64,000 nucleotides of DNA from Pseudomonas violetae. Its GTDB lineage: Bacteria > Pseudomonadota > Gammaproteobacteria > Pseudomonadales > Pseudomonadaceae. The stretch spans positions 310,001 through 374,000 of the forward strand of contig NZ_JAKNRW010000001.1 of the NCBI RefSeq assembly GCF_023072615.1, read 5' to 3'. Position numbers and translations under genes: made by a program. The notes beneath the pieces were generated by a model. It searched no databases and was not told where the DNA came from. It saw nothing but the letters and a program-made list of their open reading frames with translations. Positions 46,040 to 55,036 of the stretch are shown one piece after another; the first letter of the stretch is position 1; each line of letters opens with the position of its first letter.

Positions 46040-47595
46040 GTGACTCAAGCGCGAATCAAGGTCCTAACAAAAAGCTGCTCTGGATCATCGCGGCTGTAGG
46101 CGTGGCGATGTTCCTGTTTGGTAAATACACCGACAGGAAAACCGAGGCAGAGGCCCCGAATCAACAACGCCCTGTAGCCATCGAGGCAGGCCCGGCGGGC
46201 ATCAATCAAATCACCGGGCAGGACAAAGACGCTGCACTTACCCAGTTCCGCAAGCAATTGGAGGCCATGCAGGCCGAAACCAACCGAACTGTAGTGGAGC
46301 GTATCAAGGCTGATAAGGCGCGCGATCAGCAGATGCGGGAAATGCAGCAGCAGAACAATGCACAAAGCCGCGCCTTGAGTGAAAAAATTGCCGAGATGCA
46401 GAAGAAGGGCGTTGAGGACCTGTACAACGCGATAAACCAGAAGGACAAAAGCGCTAACAACCTCTCGGGAATCACGGGTGCAAACAATCTCAATATTCCG
46501 TCGGGCGGGCTTTCGTTTGACGGTGACTTGGACCTTGGGCCGCCAATCGGGCCAAGCGCGGCACCAGTTCCTAAGCACCCTTTTGGCCCCAACTACTTTG
46601 TACTAAAGCCAGAGACCCAGGCTCAGACCACCTTCCAAGGCAAGAGCGGTGGTGGACAGGTCTCCCCTTCCGAGGCGTCGCTGTTCAATGACATGTCCTC
46701 GCCTAGCGGTACAGGGCAGAACAGCAAGAACGGTGGAAGCCTCGACCAACAATTCAATGATGTGTATGGCACGCAGGGAAACAGCCAGGGAAACCCAGCT
46801 AGCCAAAACGCAAATACTGCAGTTGCCGCCCAACCAACGGCAATGACTGCCGACGAAGCACGCGTGAAGAAAATGGCGGCCGATACCTACGAGATCAACG
46901 CGTTCTCGTTCGTGGAAGTGACCACATTGCATGGTGTGGCCTGCCCGATCGGCGCCAACTCCCCTGGTGCTTCCGACTCAGCGAAGATCCCTGCGCGGCC
47001 GATTGTCCTTCCAGTTCATGGCATTTTTAAGGGGCCAAACGGTGTAGAGCGTGACCTCGGAACCATTCACCTGATGGGTCTCTGCTCCGGTCTTAGGACT
47101 TCGTCCTCAAGCACCGGCCGGGCAAACATACGCGTTGAGCAACTGAGCTACTGGGATGCCCTAGGCGGCCCGCAAATGGTCGCTGCCACCGGCTACATCG
47201 TTGATACCCGCGATAACGAAGCGGACGTGTACGGCAAGCTCGATAAGGCGTCTGGCCGAACGTTGGCACTCCAGGCTGCTGCCGCAGCAGCTGCCGCTTA
47301 CGCAACGACATTGAGCTCCGCAGAGTTCACTAACACCAGCGCCTCGCAGAACGGCACCACCAGCGCCACTAGCCAACTCACCGGCGATGCAACCAAAGCA
47401 GCCGTATCGCAGGGCATCGGTTCGATGTTCCAAAAGATCAGTGAGCGATTCAAGGCGGAAGCAGACGCTGCAATCGACACGATCCTCGTTGAACCAGGCA
47501 TCCGGCTGCGCTTCGTAACCGATCAGCCTATCCGCGTCGTGAAGCCTCTCGAACCGTTCGACATCGATGCCTCGATGTACGACACCCTGATTTAA
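46036..47595 (+). CDS. traB: TraB-like (VirB10-class) scaffold protein
   Basis: A 519-residue protein that spans the envelope. One transmembrane helix (KLLWIIAAVGVAMFLFGKYT) is followed by a long coiled coil (residues about 65-130). A Gln/Ser/Gly-rich linker leads to a VirB10-like beta domain with signature TRDNEADVYGKLDKASGRTLALQAAAAAAAA near 390-420. The C-terminal end IRLRFVTDQPIRVVKPLEPFDID is typical of TrbI/TraB proteins. It links inner-membrane ATPases to the outer-membrane complex. Confidence 0.88.
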   Translation: MSDSSANQGPNKKLLWIIAAVGVAMFLFGKYTDRKTEAEAPNQQRPVAIEAGPAGINQITGQDKDAALTQFRKQLEAMQAETNRTVVERIKADKARDQQMREMQQQNNAQSRALSEKIAEMQKKGVEDLYNAINQKDKSANNLSGITGANNLNIPSGGLSFDGDLDLGPPIGPSAAPVPKHPFGPNYFVLKPETQAQTTFQGKSGGGQVSPSEASLFNDMSSPSGTGQNSKNGGSLDQQFNDVYGTQGNSQGNPASQNANTAVAAQPTAMTADEARVKKMAADTYEINAFSFVEVTTLHGVACPIGANSPGASDSAKIPARPIVLPVHGIFKGPNGVERDLGTIHLMGLCSGLRTSSSSTGRANIRVEQLSYWDALGGPQMVAATGYIVDTRDNEADVYGKLDKASGRTLALQAAAAAAAAYATTLSSAEFTNTSASQNGTTSATSQLTGDATKAAVSQGIGSMFQKISERFKAEADAAIDTILVEPGIRLRFVTDQPIRVVKPLEPFDIDASMYDTLI

Positions 47596-47607
47596 GAGCG
47601 TTCAACC

Positions 47608-47931
47608 ATGCACAAACTTTTCCCAGTTTCTGTTTTTGCCTTAGCGCTTTCCGGTTGCGCCAGTGACGACGAACCGTTTCGCCGCGGCGCAACGATGGAC
47701 CAGATCTACGACACCGTAAATTCCAATGGTAGCCAAGACACCGTGCGACTCCTGCGCGAAGGTCTGCGGGCCCGACCAGAGCTTGGCGCAAGCGACCCCT
47801 ACTATCCGATTCGTAATCCTGACGTGGTAGCCCCGGTTTGGGTTGTGCCCTATGCCGACAAGAAAACTGGGGTGAAACATGGCGGCCGTTGGGACTACGT
47901 AATTATGGAGGACGCGGATTGGGCAAATTAA
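47608..47931 (+). CDS. traV: TraV-like outer-membrane lipoprotein
   Basis: A 107-residue lipoprotein with lipobox ALSGC at Cys 17. The ending PDVVAPVWVVPYADKKTGVKHGGRWDYVIMEDADW is the type of outer-core anchor peptide seen in TraV-like proteins. It sits right after traB, where traV belongs. It overlaps the next gene by 13 bp. It is shorter than F TraV (about 170 residues), so the family call is by position and end motif. Confidence 0.65.
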   Translation: MHKLFPVSVFALALSGCASDDEPFRRGATMDQIYDTVNSNGSQDTVRLLREGLRARPELGASDPYYPIRNPDVVAPVWVVPYADKKTGVKHGGRWDYVIMEDADWAN

Positions 47932-48395
47932 TTCTTGCCTTAGCGGTGCTGATAGCGCCCTTGGCGCACGCCGAGGGCATTTCGCAGGGCCACAAGGACG
48001 CGATCCGCGAGTACTACGAGAAGCAAATTCTCGGGAGCGGTAAAGACCTAACGGTCCGCCAGCCCGACGTTGTTCTCTACCGCAAGTACTTCACCAAGCC
48101 AAACGTTATGGATACCCGTTCTCTGCCACCGCCGGATGAAATCCCGTGGCCGCAGATTTTCAAAAAACAAAACGTGACTCTTGGCGAGATTCTGCGGCTG
48201 GCGTCAGCAGCCAGCGGGTATGAGACCGAGTTTGATCCGAGCATCGACCAAAACGAGATTGTGAAGATCAACACGGCGCCGAACTCCCTGCGTGATATCG
48301 CGGAATACCTGTCACGCGTAAGCGCTACTCAAGTCACGGTATATCCAGAATCACGACTGATCACCGCAACACGGAAGGTATCGACCAATGGCTGA
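47919..48395 (+). CDS. Exported protein with secretin N0/STN-like domain
   Basis: A 158-residue protein. TTG 47919 is chosen because GGAGGACGCGGA precedes it and it opens a clean signal peptide (GKLILALAVLIAPLAHA). The mature part has a hydrophilic first half. The second half is an N0/STN-type fold pattern (VTLGEILRLASAASGYETEF ... NEIVKINTAPNSLRDIAEYLSRVSATQVTVYPESRLITATRK), as in DotD and secretin periplasmic domains. Such a domain would help the TraV/TraK/TraB outer core. It overlaps traC by 8 bp. Confidence 0.7.
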   Translation: MGKLILALAVLIAPLAHAEGISQGHKDAIREYYEKQILGSGKDLTVRQPDVVLYRKYFTKPNVMDTRSLPPPDEIPWPQIFKKQNVTLGEILRLASAASGYETEFDPSIDQNEIVKINTAPNSLRDIAEYLSRVSATQVTVYPESRLITATRKVSTNG

Positions 48396-51267
48396 GAAAC
48401 TCGCGCTGCACCTGCATGACTCCGAACTCGAGGGCCTCGCCCGGCGAGGTTACCAAGGGGGGATGCCAATTCAGCTGCTGTCCGATGCGTTCCTCTATGA
48501 ATCGCATGGTCGGTACTTCCACACCCAGGACGGTCGGTTCGCCAGGATCTGGAAGATGTCAGGCGTCGATTCGTCGATGCTGAACAACGACGCCCTGTTC
48601 GAGGTTACCGGGTGCTTTGCTGACGTGATGAACAAGTTTCCACCAGGTAGCACTGGTCAGTTCATCCGCCATACACACCGCGACATCCGGGGAATAATGG
48701 GGCTTTACCACGACCAGATTGACCCAGACGCGGGCGAGTTCGCCACTGCGATCGCGCACTCGATCATGGACCGGCAGTATCAAGCAGCAACATCTGCAAA
48801 CGGCTTCTTCGGCCAAATGTCTGACCTGACCCTGAAACAGATGCAAGACGATGCTCTCGCTGCAATTAATGACGAAGAAGATGAAGACGTCCGTGCAACT
48901 GCTTCGGAAGCAATCAGAAGGGAAGTTCGCGAAGGGCGTTTCCCGTTTATCAGCGATTTCTACCTTGTCATCATGTGGGAGCCCGAGTACGTCTTCGGGA
49001 AATTCTTCGAATCCACCGTCAAGGCGGGATTAGCGGCTGTAGGCTTGGCGGATGCGAACAAGATGACTCACCGCGCCTACACCAAACACGCAAAGATATT
49101 CGGTCAGTACTGCACTGAGATCGAGCAGGCGCTCGCCACGTACAATTTCCATCCCGAGGTACTGACTGGCCAGGGTTATTTAAACCTTCACTACGCTCTG
49201 ATGAACCCTGTTCGAAGCTTCGAGATCGAGCCGCCAAAGTACCGGGCTGATATCCCAATCCTTGAAGCGCTACAAAACCCAAACATCGTTTCCAACCGAG
49301 ACAACCTAGCGGCAACCGCTACGTTCGCCCACGTAGAGACTGAACCTGAGGGTTGGACCATCCATGACCGTGGAGTCGAATACTACATTCGCCCCGTTTC
49401 CGTCATGGGCAAACCGATTCGCAGTGCCCCTGGCATGTTGCAAGCTGCGATGGCAGGCATTGAGTCCGAAAGCCTCATCACGATGAACTGGCTGGTTCCG
49501 CGTCCTCTGGTCGTAATGAGCCGGCTTGCGGTCCGCGGTCGGATGATTGCAGCCAAGGAATCGATGCGCATAGGAGACCGAGAAACGCGCGACCAACAGC
49601 GCTCTGACCTGGATTCCGTGCGTAACAAGATCACTTCGGAGAACGCGAGCAATCGCGAGCAGTTCTTCGATCTCGCCGTACACATCAATCTGATGGGTTT
49701 TTCAAAGAGCATCATCGAAGACCAAGCCATGTCGCTCGAACGCCGCTTATGGCGAATTGGTCACAAGGAAGTTCTGCGGGGCGATGCGGTTGTACGTAAC
49801 AGCTTACCCTTCAACTTCCGTCAGACCAGCATGAAGCTGCTCAAGCGTAGCATTCCGCACCTGACACAAAGCGTGTCCCACATGGCGCCACTTTTCATTG
49901 AGTACCAAGGCGTAGCGGACCCAGCGATCCTCATGAACAACCGGGCTGGTCAGCCGATCTTCCTGGACCTTTGGGGCGATAGCGTTAACACCGCTCATTC
50001 ACTGATCTGCGGTACCACAGGTTCTGGTAAATCCTTCACTTTTAACAACCTGCTAATGGCCTTGCGTGTCAAATACCGTCCGAAGGTCTGGATTATCGAC
50101 AAAGGCGATTCCTACGAGAGTCTGTGCCTGGTTCTGAATGGCAACTATGTTCGTTTGACAACTGAGCCCTTCATAGAGCCAGTCACCCAACGCACCATTA
50201 ATCCGATCTGCATCAACCCATTTGCACTGAAGAAAAACGACGACGGAAATCACGAAGCGCCTGAGCTCGACGAAAAATTCTTCGTCGCGCGTATGCTCAT
50301 TATGATGATGGAGGCCGGCGACGGTTCGGGCAGTACCAAGTCCAACCTAACCAAAGTGACCTCGTCGCTGCTCTACAACGCACTGGACCTTTTCTACGAA
50401 GATTGGGTTGAAACCCGCCCGAAGGACGAGCCGCGCTTCCGCGATTTTATCCCGTATCTAATCAAGACTAATTTCCAAGAGCAGAAGGGTCAAACGCTGG
50501 CCGAGAACTTGACGCTCTACTGGGGGAACGGGCCGTTCGCAGCAATCTTTGACGGCTACCTCCAGGTTGACTGGGAAAACGACTTCACGGTCCTCGAAAC
50601 GCAGCGGATGTCAAAATCCCCTGCGCTCGGGGTGGTGACTTTGGCTCTGTTCCGCCAGATCGATTTGTACTGCAAATTCAAGTTGCAGCGCAGCCGCAAA
50701 AAAATCGTAGCAGTCGATGAAGCCTGGGCGACCCTCTCCGACCCTAATGCCGCAAAAGCGCTCTCCAGCTTCTATCGTGAGCTTCGCCGTTACGGCGCTG
50801 GGTGCCTGCTGATTAGCCAGACCGTTAAGGACTTCGTGAACTTGATCAAAGCGGAAACGAGCGGAGGCGGAGACTCTCAGGACGGCGTCCTGGAGAACAC
50901 AAGCCACTACTTCTTCCTCGCCTGCTCGGAGTCCGACTACCGAGTGGCCAAGGAAGAACTTGCGTTCACCGATGAGGAGATTGACCTGTGGAGATCCCTC
51001 GCTTCGCTACCGCCAATGTACTCCGAAGTTTTCTACCGGATGCGCACGAGCCAAAGCCTGTACTACTCCGGCGTGTTCCGTTTGTTCTCAGCACCGATGA
51101 CGCTCTGGATCGCGAGCTCACACCCAGACGACTACAACCTGCGTGAGATTAAGACAGCCGAAATTGTTCGTGAGACCCAACTGGACGAATCGCTAGCTCG
51201 GCAGCAGGCAATTATTGCTCTCTCCAAAACACACCCCTACGGAGCCCGTTATGGCCAACTTGTTTAA
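48388..51267 (+). CDS. traC: TraC-like (VirB4) T4SS ATPase
   Basis: A 959-residue cytoplasmic ATPase, the universal motor of conjugative T4SS. Walker A GTTGSGKSF is near residue 542. Walker B with catalytic Glu is KKIVAVDEAWATL near 775, followed by RRYGAGCLLISQT (VirB4 motif). The N-terminal half carries the TraC_F_IV-like domain (HDSELEGLARRGYQGG; RHTHRDIRGIMGLY). Length matches F TraC (875) with a longer N-terminal part. It overlaps both neighbours. Confidence 0.93.
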   Translation: MAEKLALHLHDSELEGLARRGYQGGMPIQLLSDAFLYESHGRYFHTQDGRFARIWKMSGVDSSMLNNDALFEVTGCFADVMNKFPPGSTGQFIRHTHRDIRGIMGLYHDQIDPDAGEFATAIAHSIMDRQYQAATSANGFFGQMSDLTLKQMQDDALAAINDEEDEDVRATASEAIRREVREGRFPFISDFYLVIMWEPEYVFGKFFESTVKAGLAAVGLADANKMTHRAYTKHAKIFGQYCTEIEQALATYNFHPEVLTGQGYLNLHYALMNPVRSFEIEPPKYRADIPILEALQNPNIVSNRDNLAATATFAHVETEPEGWTIHDRGVEYYIRPVSVMGKPIRSAPGMLQAAMAGIESESLITMNWLVPRPLVVMSRLAVRGRMIAAKESMRIGDRETRDQQRSDLDSVRNKITSENASNREQFFDLAVHINLMGFSKSIIEDQAMSLERRLWRIGHKEVLRGDAVVRNSLPFNFRQTSMKLLKRSIPHLTQSVSHMAPLFIEYQGVADPAILMNNRAGQPIFLDLWGDSVNTAHSLICGTTGSGKSFTFNNLLMALRVKYRPKVWIIDKGDSYESLCLVLNGNYVRLTTEPFIEPVTQRTINPICINPFALKKNDDGNHEAPELDEKFFVARMLIMMMEAGDGSGSTKSNLTKVTSSLLYNALDLFYEDWVETRPKDEPRFRDFIPYLIKTNFQEQKGQTLAENLTLYWGNGPFAAIFDGYLQVDWENDFTVLETQRMSKSPALGVVTLALFRQIDLYCKFKLQRSRKKIVAVDEAWATLSDPNAAKALSSFYRELRRYGAGCLLISQTVKDFVNLIKAETSGGGDSQDGVLENTSHYFFLACSESDYRVAKEELAFTDEEIDLWRSLASLPPMYSEVFYRMRTSQSLYYSGVFRLFSAPMTLWIASSHPDDYNLREIKTAEIVRETQLDESLARQQAIIALSKTHPYGARYGQLV

Positions 51268-51628
51268 GGCCTTTGCATTCATTTGCATCGCTTTTACCGC
51301 TGGATGTTCAGCTAGATATGAGCCCCGCGAAACAATCGTCGATACCGAGCAAAGCAAACCTGTGAAGGAACTCTACGCCCCTAAAACCGAACTCGAACGC
51401 AGAGCGTATTCCGAGGGTGTCAGCCAGGTCCTTACCGATATGAAGGGCAAGATGCGAGCGCGAGATCGCTTCACATGGGATGCCCCCCAGGTCCAATGCG
51501 GCGTGAGAATTCCGGGTCGCGTCGTGAACGGAATGCTAATTCCGGAGCACGAAGAATGCGTCCAAATCGCCCCGGGCCGATGGTCCGAAGAGGCACCTAC
51601 ATTTCTGCCAGTCCTTGGAGGTAACTAA
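51251..51628 (+). CDS. Small lipoprotein of T4SS operon
   Basis: A 125-residue lipoprotein with signal and lipobox IAFTAGC (Cys at residue 19). The mature part is hydrophilic with two conserved-looking Cys (VQCGVRIPG; HEECVQIAPG). ATG 51251 overlaps the end of traC by 17 bp and is preceded by GGAGCC. Its position after traC and its Cys pair suggest an outer-membrane core or stabilising lipoprotein. It has no recognised F counterpart. Confidence 0.65.
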   Translation: MANLFKAFAFICIAFTAGCSARYEPRETIVDTEQSKPVKELYAPKTELERRAYSEGVSQVLTDMKGKMRARDRFTWDAPQVQCGVRIPGRVVNGMLIPEHEECVQIAPGRWSEEAPTFLPVLGGN

Positions 51629-51629
51629 C

Positions 51630-52937
51630 ATGAGCAACGAAAAGAAAACTGGTGGCCTAGGCGACATCATCGAACGGATCAGGAACGGTGCTTCCAGCCT
51701 TAACTCTAAGGCAAAAAATCCAGAAGGAAGTGCTGCGGCGGAGCCTACAGTAGGCGACCATGAATCTGAGCAACTGGGCAAGCCTGTCATTGATGACCTA
51801 AGCGACCCCTTGTTGATCGACCCACAGGATCATCCACAGCCGGACAAAAAGGCCAAGGCGAAGATGACCATCGGCAAGAAGGTTGCCCTCGGCGCCGTGG
51901 TCGTCTGTGCGATTATTCTGGCAAAAAATGGGGTGCTGACCCCTGGCGCTCCAACCCAAGAGCCAGGCGATGTCAAAGCTGCCTCTAGCGCATCAAAACC
52001 AACTGACTCCCCACTTGGCTCGCAGCAGGCGTACAACGAGGTTGAGAGCGATCTTAAAGCGCCACTGGGTGACCAAACTGCGGATGATCCAGCGGTTGGC
52101 CAGACCCTTAGCGACCTACGCCTAGAAGGTCCGTTTCAGAAACCACTCGACGCAGAGACAGTTCCAGTAGTTTCGGCACAAATCCCTCCAGCTGGTGACG
52201 GCTTCGGATTTCCCTCGGCATCTGATTCCACCCCGTCCACCCCACAACCTGTTGCAACTGTGGCGCCGAGCGCGCCGGTGGTTCCTCAACAAGCGAGCAG
52301 CCCATTCGGTGCCACAGAGCACCTAGTAACCGCACCGGCGCCCAACGACTCACCAAATGTGTTTGCAGGTATCCCTTCCCCCGCAAAGCCGACACCAATT
52401 CCGACAATTACTGGGGCCGAAAAACACGACCCTGTTTTGGGTAGCACTCCCCTTCAAAACCCGGATAGTAGTCCACAGCCGAGTCAGCAAAGCAGTGCGG
52501 TCGATGTGTCAGAGATGAAAGCGCAGCTGAATGCGAAAGACTTAGAAATTAAGTCTCTCACAGAACAGCTGGCAGCCAAGCAGGCCCCGAAACCTTCGCG
52601 AACTCACGCGAAACCGAAGGCTAGCGTAGCTTCCATCCCGAAACGCTCGGCGACTGTTGAGCAACGAGCCAAGCCGAAAGCCACCGTGGCCGCAGCGAAG
52701 GTTTATCCGAGGCCGAAACTGTGTGTGAAAGCGGTAGCCCCACCAGCACGTAACTGCCCCTCGTGCGTTGCCCACGCCTTTGTCGTCGACGCAGGTGGGG
52801 AAAACATGGTTGGACAAGGAGATTTCCTTGACGGCTACCGCATTTCGATCGCCGGTGATCGCCTCGACTTACAGAACTCGGATGGCCAAGTAGTGCACAA
52901 GTTCTGGAGTCAGCAAAATGGGTGTTCAACGATATAA
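51630..52937 (+). CDS. Pro/Ser-rich single-pass membrane protein with CxxC end domain
   Basis: A 435-residue protein. The N-terminal hydrophilic 75 residues are followed by one transmembrane helix (KVALGAVVVCAIILAKNGV). About 220 Pro/Ser/Thr/Gln-rich disordered residues come next, then a short coiled coil (MKAQLNAKDLEIKSLTEQLA). A C-terminal domain carries a CPSC pair (ARNCPSCVAHAFVVDAGG) and the pattern DGYRISIAGDRLDLQNSDGQVVHKFW. This plan resembles periplasm-spanning scaffold proteins of T4SS. ATG 51630 has GGAGG upstream. It overlaps the next gene by 20 bp. Confidence 0.65.
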   Translation: MSNEKKTGGLGDIIERIRNGASSLNSKAKNPEGSAAAEPTVGDHESEQLGKPVIDDLSDPLLIDPQDHPQPDKKAKAKMTIGKKVALGAVVVCAIILAKNGVLTPGAPTQEPGDVKAASSASKPTDSPLGSQQAYNEVESDLKAPLGDQTADDPAVGQTLSDLRLEGPFQKPLDAETVPVVSAQIPPAGDGFGFPSASDSTPSTPQPVATVAPSAPVVPQQASSPFGATEHLVTAPAPNDSPNVFAGIPSPAKPTPIPTITGAEKHDPVLGSTPLQNPDSSPQPSQQSSAVDVSEMKAQLNAKDLEIKSLTEQLAAKQAPKPSRTHAKPKASVASIPKRSATVEQRAKPKATVAAAKVYPRPKLCVKAVAPPARNCPSCVAHAFVVDAGGENMVGQGDFLDGYRISIAGDRLDLQNSDGQVVHKFWSQQNGCSTI

Positions 52938-53577
52938 CATTCACGAGAAGATCAGCAGCGCGGATGAGCTGTTCCTGTCCCAAACCGCTGCTGAAGTCTC
53001 GGAGTGCCATTTTCGCTCCCCAAATCTCATCACAGTACGCTGGGGCATTCCCAGCGCTAGCGAAGCCGACGAGCCAAAACTGGCGCCAGGCGAGCTAACC
53101 CAGACGCAGCTAATCCAACTCGAAGCTGCAGTCCTCCTGTTCATGAAACAAGAATACGAACTAGCGCGGACTGCACTCGAACCCTTCGTTTCCATCAACC
53201 ACGAAGAAGCGTCGAAGCTTTACATCAAAGTGCTGCAGAAACTTCGGGTTCCAGGTTGGGACCTGATCGCACAACGCATTAACCGTGTCAGCACAGACAC
53301 ATTGTTTGTGCCTGCCGGCAGCACTGAGGTGATTGACGGTGAAAAAGTGATCTTGATCCATCAGGGGTTGAGTAAATCACTTGGGCACGACGCTCCGCGT
53401 TGCGTCGTCCGTTATGTCGTACATCACGAAATACTCCACGAGCACCTCGGCACGATTCCGGAAGACCCACACCCCCTACTCTTCCGTCGCCTAGACAAAA
53501 GTTTCCCGGAGCGCGCGCGTGCAGTCGCTTGGCTGCAGAAAAACAGTTTCTCGACAATTGAGGGAGGCCGACTTTGA
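52918..53577 (+). CDS. SprT-like zinc metalloprotease in T4SS operon
   Basis: A 219-residue protein without signal peptide. H170-E-I-L-H174 is a clear HExxH zinc motif, preceded by VRYVVHH and followed by H185. The end LLFRRLDKSFPERARAVAWL closely recalls the SprT/YgjP-type ending (F..R...FP....W.). The N-terminal 120 residues are a separate helical part. GGAG lies before ATG 52918; the gene overlaps both neighbours, so it is firmly in the operon. A metalloprotease is not part of standard F-type transfer systems. It may process a pilus or relaxosome protein, or cleave DNA-protein links as SprT-type proteases do. Confidence 0.72.
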   Translation: MGVQRYNIHEKISSADELFLSQTAAEVSECHFRSPNLITVRWGIPSASEADEPKLAPGELTQTQLIQLEAAVLLFMKQEYELARTALEPFVSINHEEASKLYIKVLQKLRVPGWDLIAQRINRVSTDTLFVPAGSTEVIDGEKVILIHQGLSKSLGHDAPRCVVRYVVHHEILHEHLGTIPEDPHPLLFRRLDKSFPERARAVAWLQKNSFSTIEGGRL

Positions 53578-54263
53578 TCCGGATTTTGCTGGCCACCATG
53601 CTCGGCATTGCCAGCCCCGTGTTCGGTTCACCATACGACCCGCTCATTGATTACGCAGCACGCAGCCACGGCGTGGACCCCATCGTGTTGAGGGCTATCA
53701 CAGCTCAGGAGTCGCGCAAGAATCCATGGACCTTCAACGCAGATGGAGAACCCTTCCAATTCAAGGATAAGGAATCTGCAGTCCGCGTCCTATGGTCTTT
53801 GACCCAAGCCCCTTGGATGGTTAAGGCAATCCTGAACAGCGGCCAACGATCGCGCCGATTCTTTACCACTGAGTCATCCGCAAGGGCTTATGCCTACTCA
53901 GCGCAATCTGCCGGATCCCTGCGCCTGCGGTCCGACGACAGCCGCGAGGTCAGCAAGGGCGAGATCCGAATTCGGCCTCTTAGGCTAATCAATACCGACA
54001 TTGGCATTGCACAGGTCAACTACCGATGGCATGGCCAGGGAATTGCGACCGTTCAGATGTGGTTCGACCCGTCCTACAACCTGAACTACGCAGCCGCCCA
54101 CTTGGCGGAACTGAAAAAAGCTCACGGAAGCGATATCGCTGCTGCGGGTTATTACCACTCAGCGACACCGAAATACCGCCAGCGCTATCTCGCTAACTTC
54201 ATGCCCAAATACAACGAGGAGAAACGGCTTGCATCGTCCGTATCTTTGGCTACTGCTCGCTAG
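53574..54263 (+). CDS. Lytic transglycosylase of the conjugation system
   Basis: A 229-residue exported SLT-domain muramidase (VirB1/TrbN-like) that opens peptidoglycan for the channel. Signal peptide MIRILLATMLGIASPVFG; catalytic Glu in AITAQESRKNPW; supporting motifs NTDIGIAQVNYRWH and NYAAAHLAELKKAHG. TTG 53574 overlaps the stop of the metalloprotease gene by 4 bp (TTGA) and has GAGGGAGG just upstream. A Ser/Arg-rich insert (residues 95-130) is unusual. Confidence 0.88.
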   Translation: MIRILLATMLGIASPVFGSPYDPLIDYAARSHGVDPIVLRAITAQESRKNPWTFNADGEPFQFKDKESAVRVLWSLTQAPWMVKAILNSGQRSRRFFTTESSARAYAYSAQSAGSLRLRSDDSREVSKGEIRIRPLRLINTDIGIAQVNYRWHGQGIATVQMWFDPSYNLNYAAAHLAELKKAHGSDIAAAGYYHSATPKYRQRYLANFMPKYNEEKRLASSVSLATAR

Positions 54264-55029
54264 CCTTATTTCGCCATACACCCATGCAGCACCTCCCCAA
54301 ACCAACGCGGATCAACGCGTAGGTGAGGGCATGATGTTGATGCTGAAGGGCGAAAAGCAAAAGGCCTGGGACATTCTGCTCCCCGAGGCTAAGGCCGGAA
54401 ATGTCATCGCCATGTACCACCTTGGAGGGTTGATGCTTAAGTCGCCGGAGTACCCGGACAATCTGAACAAGGCTGCAAGATTCTTCAAGGCAGCTGCAGA
54501 CCGCGGGCACAAAGGCAGCGCAGCGATGCTCGCTCAAGTTCAGGGCATGATTGATAGACAAGGGGGTGTCCCCTCGATCGCAGGCACCACCGGATTGCCA
54601 ATACCCAAAGACGTAGAGGGCGCAAAGCAGGCATACGCGCGCATGCAAGCCCAGGTCGGCAGATTTGTTGGCCAACAGCAAACCACCACACCGCTGGCCA
54701 CGATCAAGATGTTCATCACTGAAAACGCCACCTCGGCCGCCGATCTCGTGGAAATAGCCAATCAGGCGAAGGCTCGTTTCGGCGACAAAGTCGCCTTCGA
54801 ATACTTCGTATTGATTGACCAGGCAACTTGGGACCCTCGGCGCGTTTTCACACCGGCGATCGCCAACCTTCCACTAACGGGGTTCCAACCAGACCTGAAC
54901 GGCGAAGAGGCACGCAAATATGGCGTCCGCTCGACACCAGCCATTGTCATGGTATCCCAACAGGGCAGGCCCAAGATTCTGAGCAACGCGCAAACAATCA
55001 TCACCGAACTATCTGCCGTCCTCCGGTAA
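54229..55029 (+). CDS. trbC: TrbC-like T4SS pilus assembly protein with Sel1-like repeats
   Basis: A 266-residue exported protein with signal peptide HRPYLWLLLASLISPYTHA. The first part has Sel1-like helical repeats (GNVIAMYHLGGLMLKSPEYPDNLNKAARFFKAAADRGHKGSAAMLAQ). The C-terminal part has the TrbC-type thioredoxin-related end (DQATWDPRRVFTPAIANLPLTGFQPDLNGEEARKYGVRSTPAIVMVSQQG). TTG 54229 is used, with GAGGAGAAACGG upstream. It overlaps the transglycosylase gene by 35 bp. F TrbC works with TraW; no separate TraW is seen. Confidence 0.75.
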   Translation: MHRPYLWLLLASLISPYTHAAPPQTNADQRVGEGMMLMLKGEKQKAWDILLPEAKAGNVIAMYHLGGLMLKSPEYPDNLNKAARFFKAAADRGHKGSAAMLAQVQGMIDRQGGVPSIAGTTGLPIPKDVEGAKQAYARMQAQVGRFVGQQQTTTPLATIKMFITENATSAADLVEIANQAKARFGDKVAFEYFVLIDQATWDPRRVFTPAIANLPLTGFQPDLNGEEARKYGVRSTPAIVMVSQQGRPKILSNAQTIITELSAVLR

Positions 55030-55036
55030 GGAACTT

